Below, piece after piece: positions 49,420-61,049 of a stretch of 64,000 bases of DNA. The notes below the pieces were generated by a model that did no database searches, was not told the DNA's origin, and saw nothing but the letters and a program-made list of their open reading frames with translations. The DNA comes from Pagrus major (Eukaryota; Chordata; Actinopteri; Spariformes; Sparidae). The stretch is taken from the NCBI RefSeq assembly GCF_040436345.1, contig NC_133218.1, forward strand, positions 5,768,484 through 5,832,483, written 5' to 3'. Numbering within the stretch: position 1 is the stretch's first letter; the number at the start of each line of letters is the position of its first letter. The position numbers were made by a program, and so were the translations under genes.

Positions 49420-52400
49420 GTAAGAGCACGTTAATAAAATATAAGCAGCTGTTAGCGTTAGCACGGTGTTCAGTATGATAGTAGACTGTGCGGTTATAAT
49501 ATATATAGTCCTTTAGTGAAGATGGGACGTTAACATTACTCAAATCTCAGTGAAAATGTGGTGTATGGCGAATAATTCACATGTGTCACTTTGATGTTGC
49601 TTTAGTCCGATGCCGAATTACAAAGTGAAATTCACTGATCACGTGCACTTTTCGTTCTTTGTCTACGGCTTGATAAGAGTACTGAATAAACAAGCTCTTC
49701 TTAAATCACTAGAAGTTTGAATGAAGTTCGGCGTAAAGGTCCCGCCCAAGATTAGCGAAAGGAACAGGGTCTGTAGATAGTGCTCTCACCAGCCCTCTGT
49801 CTCATTGAATCTCATCTTTAAAATGTAGATAGTGTTGTTAAGGCAATTAACTGCTATTGATTTTATGAACTGTGACACAGAAACCATTGACAAAGAGATA
49901 ATAAGGTAGTAGTAGACTGGAGGGATCATTGATTATAAGTCAACAACCAGCATTAAGAGCAAAAAACAACATTTCTTTAGGATTCTTTGTTTTAATGTTG
50001 TATTTACCCAGGACATTATCCATATGGCTTATTTAATGACCTTTTACACTGTTAACTATTTCTTGAACCATTACATTGTTACTGTCAACCTTAATCTGTC
50101 ATGTTTAAGTTCATTATTACCATTAATAAACCCTCCTGGCTCCCCTGGGCTGGAGTCACCTGACAGGGATGAAGCCTGAAGCCTAAAGCCTGCTTAACAC
50201 ATGATCACATACATTTGATCTTATGTATGTAACAAGCCAGGGCTTTGTCTATCGCTGGTGAACTTTTGCTTTCTTAACTGGAAGTGAAAGTATCATTTCT
50301 CTCTGTCACACCTCTGTGAGTTTTAATGTTCTCCTGAGTCATTTTGACTCGTGATGTGTCACATGATCTTCCAGCAGTTATTCAAATTTTGGAAGGAGTG
50401 GCAGTGATTTCATTTTGAGTGTCATTTCTGAGATGGACAATCAACCCTCCAGTTATAAACTAATTCAGTCATAAATGTAATGTTTTCGATCTAACCAAGT
50501 GATAATGGCAAGTTTGAAATATGAAATGACCCATTAATTCACACAGAGAATCACGACAGGGTAATTTTTTTCTTAAAAATGCACAAATTCAGAGTAACAC
50601 ATAATTTAGGCTAAAATTGGAACATTTGCTCTGCAGTTTATGGCATTTTGTCTCTAGTAGGTTCATGTTTCATGTTTTCATTTGCAGAAACCCACCGCAC
50701 AGTTCTGAGTCTCATCAGCTGTTTTGCTGGAGGTGTTTTCCTGGCGGCATGTTTGCTCGACATCATTCCAGATTATCTCTCAGACATCAACAGCGAGCTG
50801 GATGCTCGGAAAGTGGAGGTATGTCTGAGTATGGACTGATTTAGACAAAACTCAATGTCTGAACTGTTTTTGTTTTATTATTTTAAATGTAAATGAATCA
50901 TTTAATATTTATTTTGATTAATCTATTAATCATTTAGTCTAAATGTCAAAGTTGACCTCTTGAGATTACTTGTTCAGTCTAATCAGCCGTCCAAAATCCC
51001 CAAAATTTCAATTCACAATGATATAAAACACTTAACAATATAAAACGAGGCTAATCCTCGCATTTGAAAAGTTGTAACCAGAGAATGTTTGGTGTTTATT
51101 ACTTGATAATTTACTTTAGACTCTACACAAGTACACTGTGGAAATCGGTCAGTAGTTTTTGTGTAATTCTGCTGACAAACCAACTAACAAATGTACATGG
51201 GTGAAAACCTAACCTTCTTGGCGGAGGTAATAACAATCAATCCTTATGTCATGAAACTATATTTTCTGAGATGGTTATTGTACCATGAAACTCTCATACT
51301 GTTCCAACCCTTGCTGTATTTATTCTTTAAAAAATGAAAGACCAAAAAAGACAGAGTAAAGTAACGAGTGATCAACAGTTACGACTAAAAATATATTTTT
51401 TAAAATAAAGCTGCTATTCCAGTTACATGGCATTTTTAGATTTTCTCTCCTTGATCACTGTGGGACTGAGTAGACATACTGTACTGTAATGTATTTACAA
51501 TCTCTGTTCTCTAATTGTTTTCTTTATCATATTGCAAACCGACTAATCTCTCCCTATTGGTCTCAAAACAGATCAGTTTCCCCCTTCCAGAGTTCATCAT
51601 CGCTGCCGGCTTCTTCACTGTCCTCATCCTGGAGAGGATCGTCCTGAACTGTCGAGAGATGAGAGGGGATCCGGAGGAGAGGGCGCCCCTGATATCAGAC
51701 AACAGAAATGGACATGGACCCGGACATGGTCACGGTCACAGTCACGGAACAAGTCCTGATCTGGAGAGCAGCGGCCACCACATCCATGTTGACCATCAGG
51801 CTCACTCCCCCTTTCGTTCCTTCATGCTCTTCCTCTCCCTCTCACTCCACTCGGTCTTTGAGGGTCTTGCAATCGGCCTGCAGAACACTGACTCAAAGGT
51901 AAGAAGACAAAAAGTACTTCAGCTGATGTTAAAAGGGTCATGTGTGGACTTTTATCGTAGAAGAAACAGGGAGCCACTCCATCCTCCAAATTCCCCACAC
52001 CGGTACAATACCAATCCATGGAGGCCCCACCTAGCAACTGATAGGACTCAAAGAATCTGCCACCAATGCCCTGGTGTCAGACACCACAGATTCACTCCAG
52101 AATTTCTGTTTCCATGACTCGATGGGTCAGAGCCAAGTCCAATCTACGATGGTGCCTCAATGGATCGGACTAGTTTCCAGCACGTCCCACGGATGCTTGA
52201 TCAAATAAATACTCCATAGAGTTTCAGGAGATGCTCAGGGAATGTGAGTGAAAAAATATCACATTAGTTATCATAAGTAGATCAGATAGAACAGCCTGAA
52301 TGTATGTGATTTGGTTAAAGAGATGAGCGGATTTTTTCCCGGAGTCAAAAACCAATGAAGGCCGTTGGACAGACCTTTTTTATGCATTTGGTAAACATAA

Positions 52401-54606
52401 TGTCAAACAGAAATATTAGGCTATCTTAGCTCAACTACTCAGTGTCTCTGGCAGGGATACTCAAGTTGCTTTCTCTGCACAGGGACCACTTTTGAAAGAT
52501 GACAAGAGGCCAGGGGCCAGTTATCAAACAAACATTATTAAAATACACTATTAAACATTTATTAATGGTACCAACAAACAAAAACATTCCCAGTGTGACC
52601 ACTATGCACCCTTCAGTGGGCCATTAGTTAAGGATCACTGGTCTTTGGGTTTAAATAACATAATCATGATCCCATAGGCATCCAGGAATTAAACGAAACT
52701 AAGCAAGTAAAGGGACGAGGGAGCACCTTTTTCCAACCTCTCCACAGTCCTCAGTCTCAGAGTCTGAAAATTCCTAATATATAGCATTTGTTGTTTTCTG
52801 CACTTTCCTTTTTCCCCCACTCTTCTAAAGAATCATATATTTTTTTAAAGCTATCTCTCTGGTTCTTCTCGCTATCTTACATGTCAAGACAAACATTTGT
52901 CATGGAAAAGTGCTGCACAAATAAAGATGGAATCGTATTTATAGAGCTCTCATGTAGCCAGAAGAAAGCAGGGTTTCAGTTTATAGCTTCGGGACGCTTT
53001 GACAGGAAGGAATCCTGCTGTCATGCGAGTCTGATCTTCTGCCTTCTGGTCACAAGACTGCCAAAGCAGTCAGCATACTTTCAGTGTTCCCTCAAGACTT
53101 TGCATCTATATGTAATTGTGTGTTGTTTCTGTGTTTTCAGCAAGTTTACTTCGCTCTTTCGAAAAGTACACATTAGATGGTTAACTAATTAAATAGAACA
53201 TATATATAAACTTAATTTAATTAGATTTATGCCGTTGCAATTGAGATAACATTTTCAAGGTGGACCGAAGAAATGTCATGATGAAGTGAAACTTAAAATC
53301 CAACAAGATGCCAAAGAATCATAATGGTAGGACAAAGGAAACACAATTTCGAAATAGACATAAAATATTAAAACGCCTAAGTGTGCCATGCTGTGGATTA
53401 AATGCAGAACACACTTCAGTTTAATGGATCTGATTCTATTGTAGACTGTAGTGATGCAGTATCATCGAAAGGATGTGGTCAGTACACGCTCACATCACTG
53501 TTGGAGATGGTAACAGGTGCAAACAAGCAACTAGCAGACAGAGATATAACAACAAAAATAAACTTTTTTTGTATTTATTGACTTATACAACACATTTTTA
53601 TAGTACTTACGTATATTAACAAACAAGTTACCCACTGGCAGTAGGCGATATGGATAAATCCTCTATTGCCAACATTGCCAGCACTAGAAAAAGCAAGCTG
53701 ATGTAGGTATGATGCGTGGGAGGGGCTGACTAGTTTTGTATTGGCCTGTTATTACAAAATTGGATTACGAGGCAGCACGACTGGAAGCCTGCTCATACTA
53801 TGCACGATGACAGTTTAGGCCATATGCTGAGCTAATTAAATAAATAACTGGACTTACTGGTGCATTCAAAACAACTAGAACACAGGAAACCTCCGTGAGA
53901 ATGTTCATGCTCCACCTCCAAGTCGAGCAGCAGCAGAGAATAGCCGTGCTCACATATCACAAAAATATGACCGACATCATCCTATTAAAAGTTTGACATC
54001 AAGGAAACACTGTCCATCAACTTTGACTGCATGTGAGCACTAAGCATCAGTGATGTAAACACCCCTCCTCGCCCTGCCACACTCATTAGTTTACCCACTA
54101 AAATCGGACTCAGGCTTCATATACAGACTCAACCATATTTACTACTGTTGGGTTAGGGTTAGTTATTTTTGCAGGCTGTTTCTTAATTGACCATTATGTA
54201 AAAGCTATTGAAGGAGTTATAAATAACCATAAAACTTCTTTGTTTTCTCCAGGTTTTAGAGATCTGCATCGCTATACTCGTCCACAAGAGCATCATAGTG
54301 TTCAGCCTGTCAGTGAAGCTGGTCCAGAGCGCAGTGCGTCCGTTATGGGTGGCCGCTTACATCGGCGTGTTCGCCATGATGTCACCTATAGGCATCGCCA
54401 TCGGCATCAGTGTGATGGAGGCTCAGCTAGCAGCTGGAGCGCTAATCCAGGCTGTCCTGGAGGGGCTTGCCGCTGGGACGTTTGTGTACATCACCTTTCT
54501 GGAGATCCTCCCACATGAGCTCAACTCACCTGGGAAGCAGCTTCTCAAGGTGCTCTTCATCCTGCTGGGCTTCAGCATCATGGCCGCTCTGACATTTCTG
54601 GGCTGA
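49305..54606 (+). CDS. slc39a1: Zinc transporter ZIP1 (solute carrier family 39 member 1), whole gene
   Basis: Coding exons 49305-49419, 50688-50818, 51572-51898 and 54253-54606 (115+131+327+354 nt), 308 residues plus TGA. All introns are GT-AG. ZIP1 proteins import Zn2+ across the plasma membrane. Seen: TM1 near 7-26 (VKIGALIGLLLLTLIFGFIP), TM2 with SCFAGGVFLAACLLDIIPDY, TM3 around 90-105, a His-rich cytosolic loop at 128-160 with (GH)n and HHIHVDHQAH, TM4 with the signature HSVFEGLAIGL (H175, E179), TM5 with LVHKS (H202), then three more helices ending TFLG. Length and loop fit the ZIP1-3 subfamily (about 300-325 residues). The start MDYLLQVKIGAL agrees with fish ZIP1. It is divergent from tmem208 with no functional link implied. 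Confidence 0.93.
50688..50818 (+). CDS. slc39a1: slc39a1 coding exon 2
   Basis: 131 nt, residues 39-82 (ETHRTVLSLISCFAGGVFLA, ACLLDIIPDYLSD...). The acceptor is TTTGCAG|AAACC and the donor GTGGAG|GTATGT. Confidence 0.95.
51572..51898 (+). CDS. slc39a1: slc39a1 coding exon 3 (TM3, His-rich loop, TM4)
   Basis: 327 nt, residues 83-191. The acceptor is AAAACAG|ATCAG and the donor TCAAAG|GTAAGA. It encodes ISFPLPEFIIAAGFF, an acidic stretch, the GHGPGHGHGHSHG loop and the metal-binding helix SLHSVFEGLAIGLQ. The frame stays open into the intron, but that extension (to 52117) is repeat sequence. Confidence 0.95.
51950..52215 (-). repeat. Dispersed repeat in slc39a1 intron 3
   Basis: Phrases such as 'ccatggaggccccacctagcaactgataggactcaaagaatctgccaccaatgccctggtgtcagacacca' and 'ccagcacgtcccacggatgcttgatc' recur in fish genomes, usually in the opposite orientation. 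The superfamily is not known to me with certainty. Confidence 0.55.
52220..54252. other. Remainder of slc39a1 intron 3
   Basis: It contains a diverged 'gaggccaggggcca' repeat (52450-52630) and otherwise nothing recognisable; no extra exon. The acceptor at 54251-54252 follows a TTTGTTTTCTCC tract. Confidence 0.6.
54253..54606 (+). CDS. slc39a1: slc39a1 coding exon 4 (TM5-TM8)
   Basis: 354 nt, residues 192-308: VLEICIAILVHKSIIVFSLS through SPIGIAIGISVME, QAVLEGLAAGTFVYITFLEI and the C-terminal helix ending TFLG. The acceptor is CTCCAG|GTTTTAG and the stop is TGA at 54604-54606. Confidence 0.95.
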   Translation, partial: VLEICIAILVHKSIIVFSLSVKLVQSAVRPLWVAAYIGVFAMMSPIGIAIGISVMEAQLAAGALIQAVLEGLAAGTFVYITFLEILPHELNSPGKQLLKVLFILLGFSIMAALTFLG

Positions 54607-56336
54607 GAACAAGTCATCTTTCAGTTGGCACATCTGTCAGCATGTGACCTGGATGCTTTGTGCCAACTACTGCAGATCCCACAAGTTAATGGATGACTTT
54701 TGTACAGAAAGACAAACTGTCCTCACAAGAAAAGAAGAAGTAGGTTTACTGACGCACTGTTGCACCCAACTCTGGAGTTTTATTGTCAAAGGAAGCACGA
54801 CAACAGATCTGTGTTTAATTGCTTTCATGGTACATTTCTAAAAAGGATCAGCCTGAACAATATGTACATATATATAATTTCTTTTTTTAGAGGATTTTAT
54901 GTAAAGAGGAAACACTTCCTGCAAACTATAAGTTTGTTGAACAACCGAGAGAATCACAGGGGAATGAAGTGTGTTATCACTGAGTCTCTTCACTTATCAC
55001 TTGTTTTTAAACCAGCTTTGGACTGCAAACAGTCTCTGACCTTTGACACTATTGAGGAAACTACTGGAAACAAAGGGCTACATTACAAGTACATAATACC
55101 TTGTCATTAATTCAATCACGTCAGCACATCAGTACCTCCAGATCATTAATGTTTACATTTTATTTTCAACTAATTCAAACAGGGAGCTTCGACTTTCCAA
55201 AAAGCACTGTTTGTGCCTTCACTTTTGTTGAAGTATTTCATGCAGTTTGTTTTTAAATGTTGCTTCACTGACCCATTTATTTGCTAAAAACTGGCATTTT
55301 AGTGCAATTCTTTTAGATGTAGTTTCCAGCATCAGGCTGCCTTTACTTCTCTGGATAATCAATCAAAATGTTGTATATTTGTCCAGTACACTAATGTAAA
55401 TGTGAACTGACTTCCTGATGCCTTAAAAAGAAGTTTTATGCCAAAAAAAGAGACAATGATGACAAAATATGTGGGATTTATTTTTATTCTGTTTGCACTT
55501 TTCTAAGAAAGAATCAGTGTTTATCTCCACAAATTTAAACAAGCTGATCACTATTATTAACGTCATGATGAACTTTGCCCTGGTTTAGTCCATTCTGTTT
55601 GCCCACTGTGACTTGCTGTGCACTGCAAATATAGACATAATGCTGCTTTTCTAAAACACTTCTTTATGTAAAGTGATTTTAATTCTCTATTTTTATTGTG
55701 AACAAATACAGACACTTTAAATCAGCACAGAGAGAAGTGAGAGATAAAATTAACGACAACGCTGAAAGCAGCTTTCCTTGGTTAATCACTTAGTCTATAA
55801 AATGTAAAAAAATTGTGAGAAATGCTAATCCCAGTTCCCCAGAGCCCAAAGTTACGTCTTCAAATTGCTTATTTTGTCCAACCGACAGTTCAAAATGCAA
55901 AGACTCTTCATTTACTGTCATAAATGACAAAGAAAAGCAGCAAATCCTCACATTGAAGAAGCTACAACCAGCGAATATTTGATATTTTTGCTTAAAAAAA
56001 TACTGAAATGATTAATTGATTGTAAAAATTGTTGGCAAATAATTTTCTTTCTATCAACCAACCAATTAATCGATGCAGCTCTAATTTGCATCAAGAAATC
56101 AAACCAAGTAGGACACCACAGTACGGTAATAGATTAAAATGAATTAATTCTTTCTTAAACTACAGCATGGGCCAATCCACACATGTAAAGCAGCTTTAAC
56201 AAAGAAGTGAAGAGAAAGTGAAAAACAGCACATTCAATAAACAGTCACAGTAAAAAGCTCCAGTATATCTGTGCTTTCAGTTATACACAACTCAACTAGC
56301 ATGTGAAGTTTATGTATGCAATACTAGTAAAATAAA
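54607..56336 (+). other. slc39a1: slc39a1 3' UTR (probable extent)
   Basis: No other gene begins here and the sequence is AT-rich. AATAAA occurs near 56237 and at 56331-56336 (AAAATAAACTG), with others near 56884. The second is a reasonable end. A TCGATTAATC-family repeat occupies 55778-56083. Confidence 0.4.
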
Positions 56337-57957
56337 CTGTCTGTGTAGTCACAATTCCTGTTTTAGTCAGTCATGTGACGGTCACATTGTTTCCTCATCA
56401 GAACAAACAACAGGAAGCTGGAGGATGTGGGTCGGTTGTCAGCAAAAAATTTTTTTTTAAAATAGTTGATGCCGGATCAAATGTGGCATGCCCCATATTT
56501 TCTGCAGATGTGCACATTATTTCAGTTAAAGGTCATGTGACTCGACTAATGAAAGTAACAGGATGAAACTGTTGCCCAAAAGGGACTCCACAGCTTTCGC
56601 TGCTGTGTTGTTCATGTGCATTTTGTCAACACTCACTGGTGCATTGTAATGTGTAAGGAGTTCTTTGTAAAGTAAAACAAAACATCAACTGTCCTTCTGC
56701 ATGTAGACCGACATGTATTTTTTTGTGCCTTATGATTCCTCGTCTCTTGAGAGAAGAGACTGTTGTCTGTTGTGTTCGCTTGATCAGAGTAAAGATTTTT
56801 AAAAGGAGTTTTCTGCTTGTTTATTGCGTGAAAAGGCAGCAGACCCTGAAATCAATGAAATGTTGGTTTGTAGAATCATTATGATAAATAAAAAACCTCA
56901 TTTATAATTAATTTAGACATTCTTGGAACATAATTTAGATTTACTCAAATTTTCTTTTTGGAATAATACTTATATATTAAAGTATGTCAAACAGATATTT
57001 CTTGTATAATGAACAGATGTTGTATAACTGTAAAATGTGTCAAAATCTTGGGTAATGTAATTATATGTACTTTTACTTTTTTACTTTTAAAATTACTTTG
57101 GTTCACTTAATTACAAAAAAAATAGTGTCTCAAAATAGCACAACTTAAGTTTAGTACACCTTAGATAAATAAATCAGGAATACAAATATACTATGTATAC
57201 TTCATCTAAGTTTTTTCTACTTCTTTGTTGTGCAGTGTGTAATCACAGGAGACTAAATGTGGTGTTATTCTTAGTTAAAACATATTGATGTGTTATGTGT
57301 GGGTGCCAGTGAGACTAGTGTTAGAATAGTGTAACAATTAAGATCATGTTTTGAAGGTTTTAGTTTCACCCACCTCTGATTCTAAACCAACAGACGTTTA
57401 AATGAAACGACTTTATTGACTGACACTGAATGTTTCATTTATCCGCCAGACTTTAGGTAACATGACAGCAGAGGACTGGAGCCACTAGGTGGAGGTGTTG
57501 ATCCTCTGAGTCATACTCTCCCAGTGAAGACAGCATTTTGAAAGATCTTTCAGGATTTGAGGACTTGAATATTAGTTTTATGAATGTAATTTAGTGATGC
57601 GCGTTTAAGAATATTAATTTGACAATTTCAGAAGGTATTTTAACTATTTAAAGCCCTCTGCTACCTCGATTGATTTGCCTTTTATTCAGAGGACATTTTG
57701 ACGTTTGACATGAGGAAAAGCGCAGGTGTGGTGTAATTAATGAAAATAATAAGGCTTGCTCACGTTCACACTCTCATGACTAACTGGAGCACTTGAGTAG
57801 AGCAGACACCAAACGACAAACACCTATGCAGTGGTGGAATGTAACCAAATTTGAGGTACTTACACATTTGATTTAATGCAGCTTAAAACTTTGCCACAGC
57901 ATCACAGAGGCAAATACCATCTACAATCTATATACAATCTACGGCTGGAAATTCTAA

Positions 57958-58125
57958 TTCACATGTAAAAAAAAAAAAAAAAAGACTCACATGTGAATGT
58001 TTGTAATTTACCATTTGAAAAGGTAAAATTCACATGAGAAATTTTCATTCATATGTGACTTGTGAAAATATCCAGTTCACGTGGGACAGTTTGTTTTCAC
58101 ATGCATGTCACGTGACATTTTCATA
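57958..58125. repeat. Run of CACATGTGA / TCACGTGA palindromes
   Basis: In 170 bp: 'ttcacatgta', a 17-A run, 'tcacatgtgaat', 'ttcacatgag', 'ttcatatgtgac', 'ttcacgtggg', 'ttcacatgcatgtcacgtgac'. At least six E-box-like palindromes in both perfect and decayed form; likely a degenerate repeat. Confidence 0.65.
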
Positions 58126-58929
58126 AGGGTTTTCATACCCTTCCTGTCCAGCAAACACCATTTATCTCCAAATACAGCGATTTTGATTTTTTCAATGTTT
58201 GTGATAAACTGAAAGATTTAGTGTTCGTTAATGTGTTTGCGAAAATTCTACTTAAAGAAGGTAAAAAGCCTTTAGATTAGCTGTAAAATGCTTCATCACA
58301 ACGCTAAAAGGGGCCTGTTTTTATGCATATCTGTAGATTAAACTCCCCAACAGTACATAGGGTGGCCCAGTCCTCATTGCCTGACATAACAGCCAGAAAT
58401 TCCTTTACATCAAAGAAGCCAACTGCATACAAAAACACTCGTATGGCCATGTCTGATGTGATACATGGAGGCTTTGTTAACCCCTGTTTGTCTCTGCGAG
58501 GGAATAGAAGTTTATTCATGACCGTCCACTAATGAGAGGTGCTGATGGAGGAACAATAGCAGAGTACAGTAAGTCTGCCAGTTCTGGATGACAGAGGCCT
58601 CAGTGTGTGGAGGAGGGAGACCCATCTGCAGCTCATTAACCTCTTCTATCAGCTCAACTCAGCTGTGTTCTCCTCTCTCAGATAGGACTCAGATGATGTC
58701 CTGTCTAACACAAGGTCTGCTCCTTCATGCAGAGATGACATGCTTTATTCTTGTGAAGAGAGAAGAGAAAAACATACATGCCATGTTGGATCATTTAAAA
58801 GTTTTCAGTCACATAAATCCATTGTTCTATAAATGCACAGTTCAGTTTAGTCCTTTTCATATTATTGTAAAAAAAAAAATCTTCAGAAGTGCCTTAAAAA
58901 AACAGTTAAATCAGTCTAAATCTTAATCT

Positions 58930-59420
58930 GCTTTTCTGATTGTGATGGTTAGCTTAGAATTAGCATTTTTGGGGCAGGTATGGATGTATACAAAGCACCA
59001 AACTCCAGCTCTTTTTAACTGAAGCTAATGTGGAGTGCAGTACAATGCAGAAAATGTGTATAAAACAATGTTGAGCAGGTGCCATGTCCACCATCTTATT
59101 TAGCATGTTAGCATGCTAACAATTGCTGACTTGTGCTGAACAAAAAGTATAGCTGAGACTGAAGGGACTGTGATTAGTTTTAGTATTTGGTCATAATCCA
59201 AAGTATTGGACAAATTTAGGTTTGACCTGATAACGGCACCAGATGAAGAATCAGGGTTTCGCCGTTACGATTCATCCTCAGGTGAACATAAATGTCTACA
59301 TCAAATTTCATGGCCATATGTCCATTAGTAATTAAAAGGGTACATCCTCTGGGGATCATGACTGACTGTATAATATGTGTGGCACACAACCGATCGTCTG
59401 ACATTGAATCAAAGAACCGT
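58930..59420. repeat. Dispersed repeat (TTAGCATGTTAGCATGCTAAC family)
   Basis: 'ttagcatgttagcatgctaac', then 'gtatttggtcataatccaaagtattggacaaattta', 'tgacctgataacggcaccagatgaa', 'attcatcctcaggtgaacataaatgtctacatcaaatttcatggc'. I recognise this order as a very abundant fish repeat. Confidence 0.65.
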
Positions 59421-60304
59421 TGCCGATGTAGATTTCTGCAAGTTAAGCAAAAGTTACCCTGAAATTATTCGTTGCTGTAAGTAAGAAAGATGGATTGAAT
59501 GAAGATGGAAAGAGATACGTGACAGATGGCCACCAATCCCTCAAAAATAAAAGCAAACATGATTTGATTTTCACTGACTGTAATTAACGACTGGCAGCAG
59601 AGGAGAGGCCAGTTGTATGATGTTGTGCAGCCATGGATAATTAATCCGTAATCTGGGCCCCAAAACAAGTGGTTCCCTCTGATGAGGATTTCAAAGAATG
59701 TGTAATATGAAGCTGAACGTGTGAGTTCTTCACAGGTGGTCACCTCCCTCATATGACATTTGTTCAGGAAGCTCAAATCCCACCTTTCATGTCACATGTG
59801 CTGGGTCAACGTTCAGTCTCAGCGGGTAACAACAAGCTTACCAGGCACCACACTGGAAACAAGACGGACGTGTGAGACAGCTGTGAGAAAAACCTGCAGT
59901 TCTCAAGTTTCATACAATATGATGTGATGTTAAATACAAACTGTGTAGAGCTGGAATCATAAATGAAAAAGACAATCACAAAAAAACCTTGATTACGTAT
60001 AATTGTATTCATTAGTTTCTCTCGAGATTTGTTTATATTTGCTTATGTTTCAAAATAAAACTTTATTGTGTGATGAAAATGATAATCAGACCAGTGTACG
60101 GTGGCCCAGAGGTGCAAAACACATTTGAAAAACACCTGAACAAAACAAAATAGTTTCAGTTTTCTTCACGTGTTTTCTGACTTGTTAACATGTTTTCTGA
60201 ATTGTTAGGTTTTTGGATTTGGTAATGTGTTTTCGAAAAATGTTGCTGTTTTCTATTTCGTTCATTTGTTTCCAAATCTGAAATATTGTTATATTTTCTA
60301 TTTT

Positions 60305-60798
60305 ATTAATGTGTTTCATCCAAGTGTAAACCCACTGTGATGTCACCCATGGATTCGTGGACTACCATTTTGAAGCCCGATTTCGCATTGTGGGCGTCGG
60401 CATCTTGCTTTTCTGGAGCCAGATTTGGCCATATTTGGATCAGAGGTTGGAGCTGGCAAAAATATCCTGATTGGATCTGACTCAGAACCCGAGAACACAC
60501 CATGTTAAAGACTTGTCAAACACAAGGTGGCCACGCCCTAAAGCATGCCCTGCTATATCATCTGTTTGACTCTAAATGGGACCATAATGTACAAAATGAA
60601 CATCATGCTGGATTGAAGATGATTTAATTCTAGCGATTGAGACCATAAAGTCATTAGAAAACTGTTTACTGAGCTAATAATCAAGTGAAAGGTAAGATCA
60701 TCTTCTCATATGCTTACATACAATCAGACTTCTTTTAGCAACCAGTGGAGTCGTCCCCTGCTGGCCATTAGAAAGGATGCAGGTTTAATGGTTCCCTT
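60305..60798. repeat. Dispersed repeat directly upstream of the rlbp1 promoter
   Basis: 'cactgtgatgtcacccatggattcgtggactaccattttgaagcc' at the left and 'accagtggagtcgtcccctgctggccattagaaaggatgcaggttta' at the right are the known ends of a common fish repeat. It ends about 125 bp before the first TAATCC motif. Confidence 0.65.
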
Positions 60799-60904
60799 TT
60801 TAGACCCTGAAGCAAAAATCTTATGTTTGGCCCCTCAGGACCACCGTAACACCAGAGTGACAGTCCTGACCGACACACTTCTCCTCCTCCACAGTTTGCA
60901 TTAT

Positions 60905-60990
60905 GTAGATTAGCCACTCATTGTAATCCAGTGTGTCATTTTAATCCCGCTTCTAGTGACGTTTTCATTAACTCCTCCCCTCCTGGTCCT
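60905..60990 (+). promoter_or_regulatory. rlbp1: rlbp1 promoter with OTX/CRX-type TAATCC motifs
   Basis: TAATCC occurs at 60924-60929 and 60942-60947, and GATTAG (reverse strand CTAATC) at 60908-60913. TAATCC is the core bound by the K50 homeodomain factors CRX and OTX2, which drive retinal and RPE genes; human RLBP1 depends on such elements. No TATA box is visible. The start site is inferred at about 60960-61000. Confidence 0.5.
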
Positions 60991-61049
60991 CTCTCCTCCT
61001 GCTGTCTCTCCAGCCACTCTGTCCACTCCTCTCATCCTGTCTGCTTGAG
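60990..61049 (+). other. rlbp1: Probable non-coding exon 1 of rlbp1
   Basis: It ends at a consensus donor, TTGAG|GTAAGT (61049/61050). The 5' end is not defined. Support comes from the position downstream of the TAATCC cluster and from the next exon starting with a spliced 5' UTR at 62593. Confidence 0.45.

Larger units (their letters stand above)
56337..60800. other. Intergenic DNA between slc39a1 and rlbp1
   Basis: No coding exon can be supported. Contents: an E-box-rich repeated stretch (57958-58125), a long dispersed repeat (58930-59420), a CTACGGTGGCCC-type element end (60098) and another dispersed repeat (60305-60798). Nothing is recognisable at 56900-57830 or 58130-58900. Confidence 0.6.

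Noticed and set aside
51899-52117. Apparent C-terminal extension of slc39a1 exon 3
   Set aside because: A consensus donor GTAAGA lies at 51899 and the next exon continues the ZIP fold in phase; the open stretch after the donor is a dispersed repeat.
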